From assembly GCA_946406925.1 (NCBI GenBank), contig CAMJMF010000006.1:1-33725 (forward strand): a DNA stretch of 33,725 nt. The letters are read 5' to 3'. Source of the DNA: an uncultured Spirochaetales bacterium. Its GTDB lineage: Bacteria > Spirochaetota > Spirochaetia > Treponematales > Treponemataceae. The position numbers and the translations under genes were made by a program. Positions 1-8,229 of this stretch are shown here, in pieces. The notes below the pieces were generated by a model. The model made no database searches and had not been told where the DNA came from. It worked only from the letters and a program-made list of their open reading frames with translations. Every line of letters starts with the position of its first letter. Within the stretch, counting starts at the first letter, position 1.

Positions 1-333
1 AATAGTAATAGAATATGATATGAATTTTGATTTGTCAAACAAAAACCATCACATTCCGCTCGCATACAGTTCTGTATACTTGTCGACGAAAAAATAAACA
101 ACAATACGACGGTTATGATTTTTATCAAGAAATTATGCCTGTTTTGGAAATCTGAATTGCAAAAGCAACGAGAAATTTAATCTGAAAACCGACAGAAAAG
201 CTTGGAAGATTATACAAGAAATAATCAAAATTTTTATCAAGGGCTGCTAAATGCTCTTCAAGATACCATAGATGCGGCAAATCCATTGGTACTAAAAAGT
301 CATCCTTTATATCTAAAAATACTCTACACCTAA
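1..333 (+). pseudogene. Possible frameshifted 3' remnant of a plus-strand gene
   Basis: Three short plus-strand reading segments follow one another in different frames and read like one decayed protein tail. Frame 2 gives a coherent tail up to a TAA at 95-97. Frame 3 carries YDGYDFYQEIMPVLE up to a TGA at 153. Frame 1 carries KSELQKQREI, a TAA at 178-180, then a helical, Gln/Glu/Asn-rich stretch including NNQNFYQGLLNALQDTIDA, ending at the TAA at 331-333. The polar, heptad-like composition resembles a coiled coil. Its last 21 bases overlap the 3' end of the convergent TIR gene. Product unknown; the start lies outside the window. The track ORF on the minus strand (125..337) looks like a shadow. 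It could also be coincidental reading in AT-rich DNA. Confidence 0.35.
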
Positions 334-1755
334 ACAAACTCCATCTTCACAATGAAAAAAAAATCCACTTACCCCATTTTGATCACAGCACATTTTTTCA
401 TTTTTATCCAAAAAAGTATATTTTATAGCATTACCAAATTCGTCATTTTCAATTTCGATTGCAGCATATCCCCATTTTGTACACACAAGTTCATCGTTAA
501 AATCTAAATATTCCAATCGAAAAGCATCTCCATTCTCATCCCTCAAGTTACGAACAGAAACGTACCCATTATTATTCAAAATTGGATTACCACTCTCATC
601 TATACTTGTGAGTTTTATATTATAAAAGTCACTTGAATAAGTTTGCTTCATTCCATATGCACCCGTATTATCCATCGATGGTAAATTCCTATAATCATAA
701 AAATATGTTTCTTTTTCAAAACCGCGTTCATCACGAATAAATTTTACATAACTAGCACCCTCCATTGATTGAGGTGTTACAAACCCGTTTTCGATATATG
801 CTGCCAAATTTTCATTGATGTAATGAAAATCCAAATATACATTATTATCGCTATCAAGTGCTAATTCTTCAAGGAGCTTTCCATTTTGGTCATAATTAAG
901 TTTTATAGTTGTTGCCCATACATTATTATCTTTATCATTATTGGAAACTATTGCAGTAACTCTATTTACACAAGAGGGATTTCCTGCCCCATCAATTATA
1001 TCAACTTGGATTGGTTTACCCAAAAGTCCCTTTGAGGTTATCTTTATTGAAGACATCCTTTTTCTAGCTATCTTCTTGTCAATTTCATTAAAACCTGTAA
1101 ATGTACCATTTAATCTGACATAATTTTTAAAATAACGAACACAAGTTATTTGAAAAAAAAACATATATATACAGAAAAAAGCAATTATAAAAAGTATACA
1201 AGCTGTAAAAAATGTATATTTTCTTATACTTCTTACTCGTTCTCTATGTTTCAAATCATCATATCTAATCCCCAATAAACTTGCTAACAAGCGGATGAAT
1301 GCATTATTTTTTCCTTCCTGTTCCGCATTTACTGCATTAAGATTCAAACTTGTTAAAAGAGGAGTGTAACAATTATCTGGCGATTTATAATCAATTCTTC
1401 CTTTAATTACAAATGGAAAAATATCATCCGTACTACGACCTAGCTTCAAAAAACTTCCTATTTCGTATTCAACATAATCTGATTTTGCTGAAGACGGCGA
1501 ACAGAGTACAATCAGTTTCTTTGAATCCTGTAGTTCACGAGAAAGCGCATGTTCTACAGTTCCTCCTACTCCAATATCAGTTTGATCTCGAAAAATTTTC
1601 AGCTTTTTTGGTAATTCACTGTGTTGTTTTTGTAAGACAGTAGGAAGACGGTATGCTTCTAATTTTTTTTGTAACCATTTTGCATATTCTTCATCTTCAT
1701 GGCTGTAGCTGATGAAAGCGTAATACTTGAAATTGACGTTCGATTCCATACTCAA
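313..1755 (-). CDS. TIR-domain membrane protein with repetitive C-terminal region
   Basis: A TIR domain occupies about residues 10-165: strand A motif AFISYSHED, a BB-loop-like segment after IFRDQTD, and SPSSAKSDYVEYEIG, where Glu98 aligns with the catalytic glutamate of NAD-hydrolysing TIRs such as SARM1. One membrane helix follows at about 179-201 (FFTACILFIIAFFCIYMFFF). The remaining ~280 residues, predicted outside the membrane, contain degenerate repeats built on D-E-x-G-N and YLD motifs. Known for the family: bacterial TIRs cleave NAD or make cyclic ADP-ribose isomers; activity here is inferred. It is the last gene of a five-gene operon, 9 nt after its neighbour. The start is ambiguous: the track uses TTG at 1755, 5 nt after AGGAGC, whereas an ATG at 1749 sits 11 nt from it. 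Confidence 0.85.
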   Translation of the reverse strand: MSMESNVNFKYYAFISYSHEDEEYAKWLQKKLEAYRLPTVLQKQHSELPKKLKIFRDQTDIGVGGTVEHALSRELQDSKKLIVLCSPSSAKSDYVEYEIGSFLKLGRSTDDIFPFVIKGRIDYKSPDNCYTPLLTSLNLNAVNAEQEGKNNAFIRLLASLLGIRYDDLKHRERVRSIRKYTFFTACILFIIAFFCIYMFFFQITCVRYFKNYVRLNGTFTGFNEIDKKIARKRMSSIKITSKGLLGKPIQVDIIDGAGNPSCVNRVTAIVSNNDKDNNVWATTIKLNYDQNGKLLEELALDSDNNVYLDFHYINENLAAYIENGFVTPQSMEGASYVKFIRDERGFEKETYFYDYRNLPSMDNTGAYGMKQTYSSDFYNIKLTSIDESGNPILNNNGYVSVRNLRDENGDAFRLEYLDFNDELVCTKWGYAAIEIENDEFGNAIKYTFLDKNEKMCCDQNGVSGFFFHCEDGVCLGVEYF

Positions 1756-1764
1756 AACCTGCTC

Positions 1765-3963
1765 CTAAATCTTTACCAACACATATTCCACATATGAAAT
1801 ATTGATTTTGGGTTCAAGTTCTTTTTCAAGTCCCAAAGTTTTTGAAAGATTAGTTATATAGTCATAATCAGACTCTCTAAAATCTTTTCCAAAAATCTTA
1901 TTAACTACATCAAGATCTTCATTTGAGCAAATACATGCATGTTGCTTTAAAACATAATCTTTTCGTTTATTATTATTGCCTTTAAAAATCTCCAATCTAT
2001 CAAAAGGAATCCCTGTCCAACCTTCACTTCTGTAATAGGCATTCCATCTTTCATGTTCTATGCGAGCAAGATTTGCTTTTTGCTTATTTGAAGTTGTGTA
2101 TTCTGACGGTTCAATATTTTCTTCTGTAATTACCTTTAATTGTCTTAAGTACTCTGCAGATTTTGCTATCTGCTCTGGCGTTGCTTCCGATTTCTTTATG
2201 ATTCCATAACCAAGCAAAAACAATTTATAGACAAGATGAATAGCATTAGCCCTGTTTGAATCTCTGTCTATTTCTTTTGCAGTATAATATTCATACAGCT
2301 TTTCTAAATGAGACTTTTCCCCGTAGTAAATACAGTTTGAATTAATTGCCAGTTTTTCAACATCCGAATTGACAACTAAAGAATAAGAATAAAATTCTTT
2401 GTCAGAACCATAAGTTTCAATGTGATATTCTTCAAAAACTTCTTTCATTGCAGAAAGATAAGCATCACCCTCAAAAAAGATATTTATCATAGGTTCATTT
2501 TCATAATTCTTTGAAGATTGCAGATAAAATCTTCTTACATCCATTGCAATTTTCAAGTTGTCATCATCAAAACCTGTCGAAACGGTTATATAATTTGTGT
2601 CAGCACATTCTTTTTCCAGAAGCTTATAAAAATTATCCGTCGTAACATCGCAGTCATAAAAACTTATATCATAATAATCAGATATCAACTCCGGACAATT
2701 CTTTTTAAACTGTGATTCAAGCAAAGTTGCATTTTTATCTATTACCTTTATTTTTGTAGAATATTCCGAACCAAGCTGTGTACACCATATACATGCCTTA
2801 ATAATTTCTGCACCACATTTTCCTGCTCCAATTACAGTTATAAAAAAATCCTTCCGTCCGTTTTTCAAACATTTATACAAAGGTCTATTTAAAAGTACAT
2901 TACAGAACGCAGCCCTGAATCTGTTTAATATTATGATATTAACGGGTCGAGCGTTTCCTTTTTTCTTGTCATAGTTATCTATGAATGAATAAACAGTTTC
3001 ATTTACAGAGAATATAAAAATAACATTATTTTGCAGGATTTTACTTTGCTTTTCATCCCACTTCTTTTTTATTTGCGCATTTTGGTCTCCTTCAGGTTTT
3101 TCACCCAATAATGTTTTATAAATATCAACCAATGAAGAAGCTGTGCTTACATTTTTTGCTTCATCTTTGCTCATCTCAAAAAAATAGCGTTTATGTTTTG
3201 AGTTCTCAGCAAAGCTCAGTTCGCTGCGAGAAAGTAAAATGAATCTGTTATATTTTGCATCCTGCAAGAGTGATGTCTCTTGTTTTTTATCCTTATTACA
3301 AAATACAATAAGACTATGTTTTTGATGTCTACGAATATCTTTCGCAAGAAGCAGGGATTTGTCATTTAAATCAGAAAAATAAAAAATATCACAAAAATGT
3401 TTTGTTGAGTAAAACCATATAAATGAAAAAAGACCTTCAAAGAATGATGCTATCAAACCACCAAAAGCTATTGGCGTAAGAATCGTTAAAAGTATAAAAT
3501 ATATACCTCCACAAGGATTCCACAAATGAAAAGCTGCCGGAATGAGTGCCTGATATTTTACGTTCAAAGCACTCATTTTGGTAGAATAAATTAAACCGTA
3601 TCCAATGGATTCTCTGAACAACCTGCTAGCCTCTTTTATTTGATAGTCATTACTATCAGAATATTGTTCAAAAACAGTTTTCGTTTTTGCCGTTTTTGTA
3701 TCAAGAGCCGGTTGTTCAGTTGATTTCGTTTCTTTTATTAAGTAAGATTGGCTATCTTTGATATCAATCTTATTTCCAAAATATATTATGGAACTTATGA
3801 ATATAGCATTGGAAACATAAATACCTATCATAAAAATTGCTACAATGTTTTTATAAGTTCTTCGCTTTCCTTTGATTGCGAAAAACAATCTAATAGTAGA
3901 AACAAAAAACACTAAAAAGCTTAATACTGCCCAAAATTGAAAAGTTTCTGTTAAATTATTCAT
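1765..3963 (-). CDS. Membrane protein with Rossmann-type domains and C-terminal RyR domain
   Basis: 732 residues. Membrane segments are visible at about 8-30, 38-62 and 148-185. A first nucleotide-binding-like region follows (about 190-250, IFYFSDLNDKSLLLAKDI), then a second, clearer Rossmann fold with the glycine motif GAGKCG near residue 378, as in TrkA-N/RCK domains. The C-terminal part (about 590-700) carries ARIEHERWNAYYRSEGW, the signature of the RyR domain (Pfam PF02026 family), with the HERW and GW residues present. RyR domains in bacteria have been proposed as nucleotide-ligand receptors; the overall plan of membrane helices, TrkA-like fold and RyR suggests a ligand-gated sensor or channel. 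Preceded by AAGGAAG at good spacing. It sits between the protease and TIR genes. Domain assignment is by eye; transport activity is not shown. Confidence 0.75.
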   Translation of the reverse strand: MNNLTETFQFWAVLSFLVFFVSTIRLFFAIKGKRRTYKNIVAIFMIGIYVSNAIFISSIIYFGNKIDIKDSQSYLIKETKSTEQPALDTKTAKTKTVFEQYSDSNDYQIKEASRLFRESIGYGLIYSTKMSALNVKYQALIPAAFHLWNPCGGIYFILLTILTPIAFGGLIASFFEGLFSFIWFYSTKHFCDIFYFSDLNDKSLLLAKDIRRHQKHSLIVFCNKDKKQETSLLQDAKYNRFILLSRSELSFAENSKHKRYFFEMSKDEAKNVSTASSLVDIYKTLLGEKPEGDQNAQIKKKWDEKQSKILQNNVIFIFSVNETVYSFIDNYDKKKGNARPVNIIILNRFRAAFCNVLLNRPLYKCLKNGRKDFFITVIGAGKCGAEIIKACIWCTQLGSEYSTKIKVIDKNATLLESQFKKNCPELISDYYDISFYDCDVTTDNFYKLLEKECADTNYITVSTGFDDDNLKIAMDVRRFYLQSSKNYENEPMINIFFEGDAYLSAMKEVFEEYHIETYGSDKEFYSYSLVVNSDVEKLAINSNCIYYGEKSHLEKLYEYYTAKEIDRDSNRANAIHLVYKLFLLGYGIIKKSEATPEQIAKSAEYLRQLKVITEENIEPSEYTTSNKQKANLARIEHERWNAYYRSEGWTGIPFDRLEIFKGNNNKRKDYVLKQHACICSNEDLDVVNKIFGKDFRESDYDYITNLSKTLGLEKELEPKINISYVEYVLVKI

Positions 3964-3973
3964 ATTTCTTCCT

Positions 3974-5485
3974 TTATTTTCCTATTTTAATCGTAAATGG
4001 TCCCTGTTCCATATCAGCTTTTATTGATAAGGAATATTCTTTTGATTCGGTGTCATCATCATAAAGATATATCAGTTTAAGCTTTGAATTTTTAGGCACT
4101 GTAAGAACAGCTTTTCCATTATCATTTATTTTGTAGACATCATAAACAAATTCCTTGCTGCACCATAAATCGTAAAAACCTACTACATCGTCAGTCAAAA
4201 ATTGGCGTAATTCTTTCCGCTCTGTTACACTCCGCAATTTATAGGCGAGTTCTCTGTCTATTGATACTTTCTCCAGAACTTCATCAATATTATATTTCCA
4301 CAATAGCTCAATAAGATCCCACATGCGTTTAAATGCACTTTCATTTTCAATGTAGTCTTCCAAGTAAGCTTTTGTTATATCATCTCTAAAAACAACAAGC
4401 AGACCGTTGCTCACAGGCTTATTTGCCTTTTCTTTATGAACTAATTGAACAGAAACAAATACATCATTCTTGTAACTTTCTGAGCTGGGGTCTGATTTTA
4501 CCCAATCATATGAATAGGCAGGAAGCTTAACTTCAGGGAAAATGTATTTTGTATATGCAAAAGCTTCATCCCAATAGGTATTCGGCTGTGCAATGGCAAC
4601 CGGTCTTGAGGGATTAGACTGGTTATCCCATGTATTTATACCGATAAGTTTGTCTTTATAAAAAAGCCCACCGCCGCTGTTTCCGTTTGAAATCCAGCTT
4701 GTATGAAGAATATTGGAAGTTGAATCATCTTCAAAGCCCAATAACTCGCCGGAAGTTTTTGAAGAACGGTTGGGATCTCCGACACCAGGAAAGCCGACAG
4801 CTCTAACCTTTTTCTCAAGATATTCATATTCAAATGGATTTGAAAGCCTTGAATAAGGAAGACTAAGTTTGTCATCGCATTTTTTACCGATAACAGGAAC
4901 TTGTTTTTCATTCATTGAAGCTTCATTTACAATTTTCAGAACCGCCCTGTCACGTATATAATCATCGTAATCAGAATCCCACATTATTTTCTCAGCAATA
5001 TATGCGAGTCTCTGTTTTTCATCATTCTTCTTAAGACGTTCAACATCACAGAGCCCGACAAACATATGATCAGGATACTGATTGACAAGAACATATTTCA
5101 CAGTCTTTCCTGATTTTCCTATAAGCGGTTTTCCGGCAGGATTTTTCTTAGTTCTAATTTCAGGCTCTAAATATGCACCGAAAACATGAGCATTTGTTAT
5201 GATAAGCCCCTGCGGCGTAACAATTACACCTGTACCTACAGAAACCAAATCATCTTCTTCTAAAAGAACCTCAGCTCCGCCAAAATCAGGTTTGCCGTTA
5301 ACTATTTTAAACTTGTAATCATCAGCCAGCCCTTCAACAGTATAAACTTTTAAAAGACTTGAGAGCTTTACAACAGAAGCAACGGTTTCCTCTGAAATCC
5401 AGTCTGAAGATTTGTTTTCGCTAGAGACTACAGCTACATTCAAAATAAGGAATATAAACGCTATTGCAAAAAATCTATTTCTCAT
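3974..5485 (-). CDS. Exported trypsin-like serine protease
   Basis: The N-terminus is a signal peptide (MRNRFFAIAFIFLILNVAVV). The chymotrypsin-fold catalytic triad is readable: His100 in ITNAHVF, Asp179 in IRDRAVLKI, Ser270 in GNSGGGLF, which matches HtrA/trypsin-type peptidases. No PDZ domain is seen; instead residues ~340-503 form a C-terminal region of unknown fold rich in charged residues. The protein is therefore expected in the periplasm or on the cell surface. The start follows GAGGAAAG and overlaps the end of the upstream membrane-protein gene by 11 nt, so translation is probably coupled. Its place in a TIR/RyR operon suggests it is the output or a processing enzyme of that system (inference). 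Confidence 0.85.
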   Translation of the reverse strand: MRNRFFAIAFIFLILNVAVVSSENKSSDWISEETVASVVKLSSLLKVYTVEGLADDYKFKIVNGKPDFGGAEVLLEEDDLVSVGTGVIVTPQGLIITNAHVFGAYLEPEIRTKKNPAGKPLIGKSGKTVKYVLVNQYPDHMFVGLCDVERLKKNDEKQRLAYIAEKIMWDSDYDDYIRDRAVLKIVNEASMNEKQVPVIGKKCDDKLSLPYSRLSNPFEYEYLEKKVRAVGFPGVGDPNRSSKTSGELLGFEDDSTSNILHTSWISNGNSGGGLFYKDKLIGINTWDNQSNPSRPVAIAQPNTYWDEAFAYTKYIFPEVKLPAYSYDWVKSDPSSESYKNDVFVSVQLVHKEKANKPVSNGLLVVFRDDITKAYLEDYIENESAFKRMWDLIELLWKYNIDEVLEKVSIDRELAYKLRSVTERKELRQFLTDDVVGFYDLWCSKEFVYDVYKINDNGKAVLTVPKNSKLKLIYLYDDDTESKEYSLSIKADMEQGPFTIKIGK

Positions 5486-6779
5486 TCTCTTTCCTCATTG
5501 TTGTTACAAGTTTTCTTATAAGCTTCTCATCTTTCAGTTCAGAACGCGTTTTGTTGTTTTCATCTTTGTTTTCAAGCTGAATTCTCACAATATCATCATT
5601 TTTGATAAGAGCATATGAATTATCTTTAAGCTTATGAACTTCCCATCCTCTAAGATTATACGCGTTGTCTCCGGTTGGCAGCAGTAATTCCTGTGAATCT
5701 GCAAAAGAAATATAAACACACATCTCTTTATCTGAAAATTCCTGATATGAACCTGCATCTGCTTTTTCAAAAAGCGAAACAATAGAATGTTTGTTTTTTA
5801 TCTCGCTGAAATCTGCCGGCAACTCAAAAGACCAGCATCCGTCATTTGAAAAAAATCTTACAGTCTTATTCAGCTGGCACTGAAAAACAAAGCAGTAAGT
5901 TATAATTGCTGCAATCAGTACAATTCCATAAATTTTGTAGAAAACAGGATTTTTCTGTGCCAATTCATGTTCTTTTGAGATATTTTTGGCAATAAAGACA
6001 GCGGTAATTATATAAACAATAATGGTAAGTACAAACGGAACTGCAAAACGCAATATGTCAAATTGAGCAAGTCTTATATTTTTGTCTATAACAGAATCCA
6101 AAAAGAAATCAAGCAAAAAAATAACAAGCATAACAACTATGGAAACAATCATATAAAAAAGCTTTTTTACATTTCTTAATTTATAAACCAAAAAACCAGA
6201 CAATGCGCATACAGATGAACAAATCAACAGTCTCACTATCAAAATCTGAATCAGATATCTTACATTCAATGATTCAAAAGCAAGAACTTCATTTAAAAAT
6301 ATTGCACAGCCGATTCCTATTCCTGTAAAACCTCCATAAATCATGCTGTCAATGAATTCATCAAAAGAAGCGAGTCTGAAAACATATAAATCAAAAACTA
6401 TATATATAGAAAGAATTGGTAAAAGTACGAATTTTAAAAGCCAAAAATGCGGCAGTTCCGGCTGAACCGCAGAAGCAAATATTCTGTCAAAAATTGAAAG
6501 CATAAAAAAATGAATAAACAACGAAGAACAGAATGTGTACAAAATTGCTTTAAAGGGCTCTTTCTTAATCTTATCCATATTCCAATAAGTAAAAATCCAG
6601 AACGAAGCCATAAAAATCATTATCATAAAAAGAAGGAAACAGCTTGAAAAATTAGAAATTTCCAGTTCAATTGTACAGATTTTTGTAAAGCTTAACACAT
6701 AAAAAACTACAGCAAGAATAAGCGATGCGATTGCCGCATTTATAACCTTTTTTGAAACATTATCAATAGAATCTTCCAT
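5475..6779 (-). CDS. Polytopic membrane protein, weakly PrsW-like, with C-terminal soluble domain
   Basis: 434 residues. Roughly eight or nine hydrophobic helices fill residues 10-310, followed by a ~125-residue soluble tail. The stretch FDEFIDSMIYGGFTGIGIG resembles the conserved D-x-hydrophobic-YG...G-hG segment of PrsW-family intramembrane proteases, but the EExxK catalytic motif of PrsW is not visible, so it may be an inactive relative or unrelated. The tail contains FFSNDGCWSFELPADFSEI, like lipoprotein-style domains that monitor envelope components. AAGGAAG precedes the ATG; the gene starts 2 nt after the RyR gene stop and overlaps the protease gene. Function unknown; a membrane partner of the protease is plausible from context only. 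Confidence 0.6.
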   Translation of the reverse strand: MEDSIDNVSKKVINAAIASLILAVVFYVLSFTKICTIELEISNFSSCFLLFMIMIFMASFWIFTYWNMDKIKKEPFKAILYTFCSSLFIHFFMLSIFDRIFASAVQPELPHFWLLKFVLLPILSIYIVFDLYVFRLASFDEFIDSMIYGGFTGIGIGCAIFLNEVLAFESLNVRYLIQILIVRLLICSSVCALSGFLVYKLRNVKKLFYMIVSIVVMLVIFLLDFFLDSVIDKNIRLAQFDILRFAVPFVLTIIVYIITAVFIAKNISKEHELAQKNPVFYKIYGIVLIAAIITYCFVFQCQLNKTVRFFSNDGCWSFELPADFSEIKNKHSIVSLFEKADAGSYQEFSDKEMCVYISFADSQELLLPTGDNAYNLRGWEVHKLKDNSYALIKNDDIVRIQLENKDENNKTRSELKDEKLIRKLVTTMRKENEK

Positions 6780-6781
6780 AA

Positions 6782-7039
6782 TTATGTCTTCCTTGAAATT
6801 GAATAACCAAGTGCAATTAATGCATTTATAACAGTTCTGGCAGTTTCTTTGTCGTATTCCTTTTCAGTCTCTGGGAGTTCTTCATAAGGAACTATACAAG
6901 GTGTTGTCTTTTTTGCATCATTACGTTCTTTGCCATATGACCAACCGTCATTTATACGTTTTTTCATCCAAGCAATATGAACTTGTTCAGCTAATTCCTC
7001 TAATAAGTTTTCAAAACCAGGAAATTCTTTTGAATTCAT
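6782..7039 (-). CDS. Stand-alone RyR-domain protein
   Basis: 85 residues, almost entirely one RyR domain (PF02026 type): VHIAWMKKRINDGWSYGKE, then CIVPYEELPETEKEYDKETA and a closing helix ALIALGYSI. This is the standard layout of bacterial single-domain RyR proteins: W-x-x-x-(K/R)-I-x-x-GW-x-YG followed by P-Y-x-x-L-P-E-x-E-K-x-Y-D. No signal or membrane segment, so cytoplasmic. It is the first gene of the operon whose fourth gene carries a second RyR domain. No convincing Shine-Dalgarno is seen before the ATG. RyR repeats in animal ryanodine receptors bind nucleotides in some structures, and the bacterial form is proposed to sense nucleotide ligands; the ligand here is unknown. Confidence 0.88.
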   Translation of the reverse strand: MNSKEFPGFENLLEELAEQVHIAWMKKRINDGWSYGKERNDAKKTTPCIVPYEELPETEKEYDKETARTVINALIALGYSISRKT

Positions 7040-7074
7040 CTGTAATATAACACCCTACTTTAACAGTATATTAA

Positions 7075-7104
7075 ATACTAAGTTCATTTTAACTATTACG
7101 TCAA
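7075..7104 (-). promoter_or_regulatory. Putative promoter of the RyR/protease/TIR operon
   Basis: On the minus strand TTGACG (7099-7104) and TAGTAT (7075-7080) are separated by 18 nt. Transcription would start near 7068, leaving a ~29-nt leader before the RyR gene. Closer to the ATG a TATATT box is also present, so the true start is uncertain. Confidence 0.4.
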
Positions 7105-7200
7105 GGAATATTTTCCGTCCAAAATTATTTATTTTTAAACATATCCAAAACGGCAAAAGCAGTTTATACTTTTTTTAAGTCTAAAAAATGGGAGATGAAA

Positions 7201-8112
7201 ATGCAAAAAATCGGGATTGTTCTTTTAATTGCGGGGCTGGTGTTTGCAGGCTGTTTTATAAGTTGCGCTTCAACAGCTGAAAAGTCTGAAAAAACTGACG
7301 CAGTAAAAGCCGCGGTTAAAGAAGAGCCGCCGGCATCAATTGAAAATCTAAGCGAAGCCGGTGAAGCCAGTGCAATTGATTCACCAAAAAGCGGAATAAT
7401 CAGAAAAACCTACACATGCACTTATAAAAATGATAAAAGAAGCTTTATTCTTTGCCGCTCTGCCGATTCTGCACCAAAAGCACTTGCAATAATGCTTCAC
7501 GGCTACGGCAACAGCGCCGAAAGCTTTATGAACCAGATTACGTTTGACGAAAAAGCTGTAAAAGAAGGCTTTGTGCTGCTTTTTGTTGACGGCATACCAG
7601 ACCCTGATGACAAGGCTTCTACCAGCGGCTGGAATTCAGGCTTAAAAGATTCTTCAAAAGATGATTTAGGCTTTCTGAAATCTCTTGTAGAAAATTTCCA
7701 GAACGAGTACAGGCTTTCTAAAGACAAAACTTTTGCCGTGGGCTACAGCAACGGTGCTTTTATGATTCACAGGCTGGCAGTTGAAGATTCTGAACAATTT
7801 GCCGCCGTCGCAAGTGTTGCAGGCTTTCTGCCGGAATCGGTCTGGAAAAGAAGACCTGAAAAAATCTCAACGGCTTTTCTTCAGATAAACGGCACAAAAG
7901 ATGATGTTGTTCCTATGCATTTAAACGGCAGTGCAAAATTCAACAAGAACCCTGCTATTGAAGACGTACTTGAGTATTACAAAAGCGCCGCCCCAAATCC
8001 AGACAGCGTAAAGCATATTGTAATTGACGGCGGCCGCCACGCATGGCCTGAAGAAAAGTTCTGCGGTTTTGATGTTGATAAGGTGCTTATAGACTTTTTC
8101 TTAAGCCGTTAG
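7201..8112 (+). CDS. LpqC/PHB-depolymerase-type esterase lipoprotein
   Basis: An alpha/beta hydrolase of the poly(3-hydroxybutyrate) depolymerase / feruloyl esterase-like family (COG3509 type). Numbering from the track ATG: oxyanion motif LHGYG at 101, nucleophile Ser185 in GYSNG, acid Asp236 in NGTKDDVVP, and His282 in GGRHAWP, a full triad. The N-terminus has a lipoprotein signal; two candidate lipobox cysteines occur (Cys20 in VFAGC, Cys24 in FISC). A ~50-residue Ala/Glu/Lys-rich linker follows. The track start at 7195 leaves no room for a ribosome site: GGGAGA (7190-7195) abuts it, but is 5-6 nt before the ATG at 7201, so 7201 is preferred. Likely an envelope-anchored esterase acting on plant-derived or acyl esters; substrate unknown. 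Confidence 0.83.
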   Translation: MQKIGIVLLIAGLVFAGCFISCASTAEKSEKTDAVKAAVKEEPPASIENLSEAGEASAIDSPKSGIIRKTYTCTYKNDKRSFILCRSADSAPKALAIMLHGYGNSAESFMNQITFDEKAVKEGFVLLFVDGIPDPDDKASTSGWNSGLKDSSKDDLGFLKSLVENFQNEYRLSKDKTFAVGYSNGAFMIHRLAVEDSEQFAAVASVAGFLPESVWKRRPEKISTAFLQINGTKDDVVPMHLNGSAKFNKNPAIEDVLEYYKSAAPNPDSVKHIVIDGGRHAWPEEKFCGFDVDKVLIDFFLSR

Positions 8113-8165
8113 CCGCTGTTTTTCAAGCATATCAATTAAATGACAGATAAATGACAAAAATTTAG

Positions 8166-8193
8166 TTGACTGTCAAAATAATTGCTGTATAAT
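8166..8193 (+). promoter_or_regulatory. Promoter of the flotillin-HD gene pair
   Basis: TTGACT (8166-8171) and a perfect TATAAT (8188-8193) with a 16-nt spacer. Predicted start is near 8200, giving a ~30-nt leader with GAGGG 6 nt before the ATG at 8230. TGACA-type boxes cluster around the -35 region (8141, 8152 and inverted at 8171). Confidence 0.7.
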
Positions 8194-8229
8194 GGATTGT
8201 AATAAAGTAAATTAAAGTGAGGGACAATC

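Noticed and set aside
125-337. Minus-strand 70-residue ORF beyond the TIR gene
   Set aside because: It overlaps the TIR gene end, has no ribosome site, and its complementary strand reads more sensibly as a decayed plus-strand gene.
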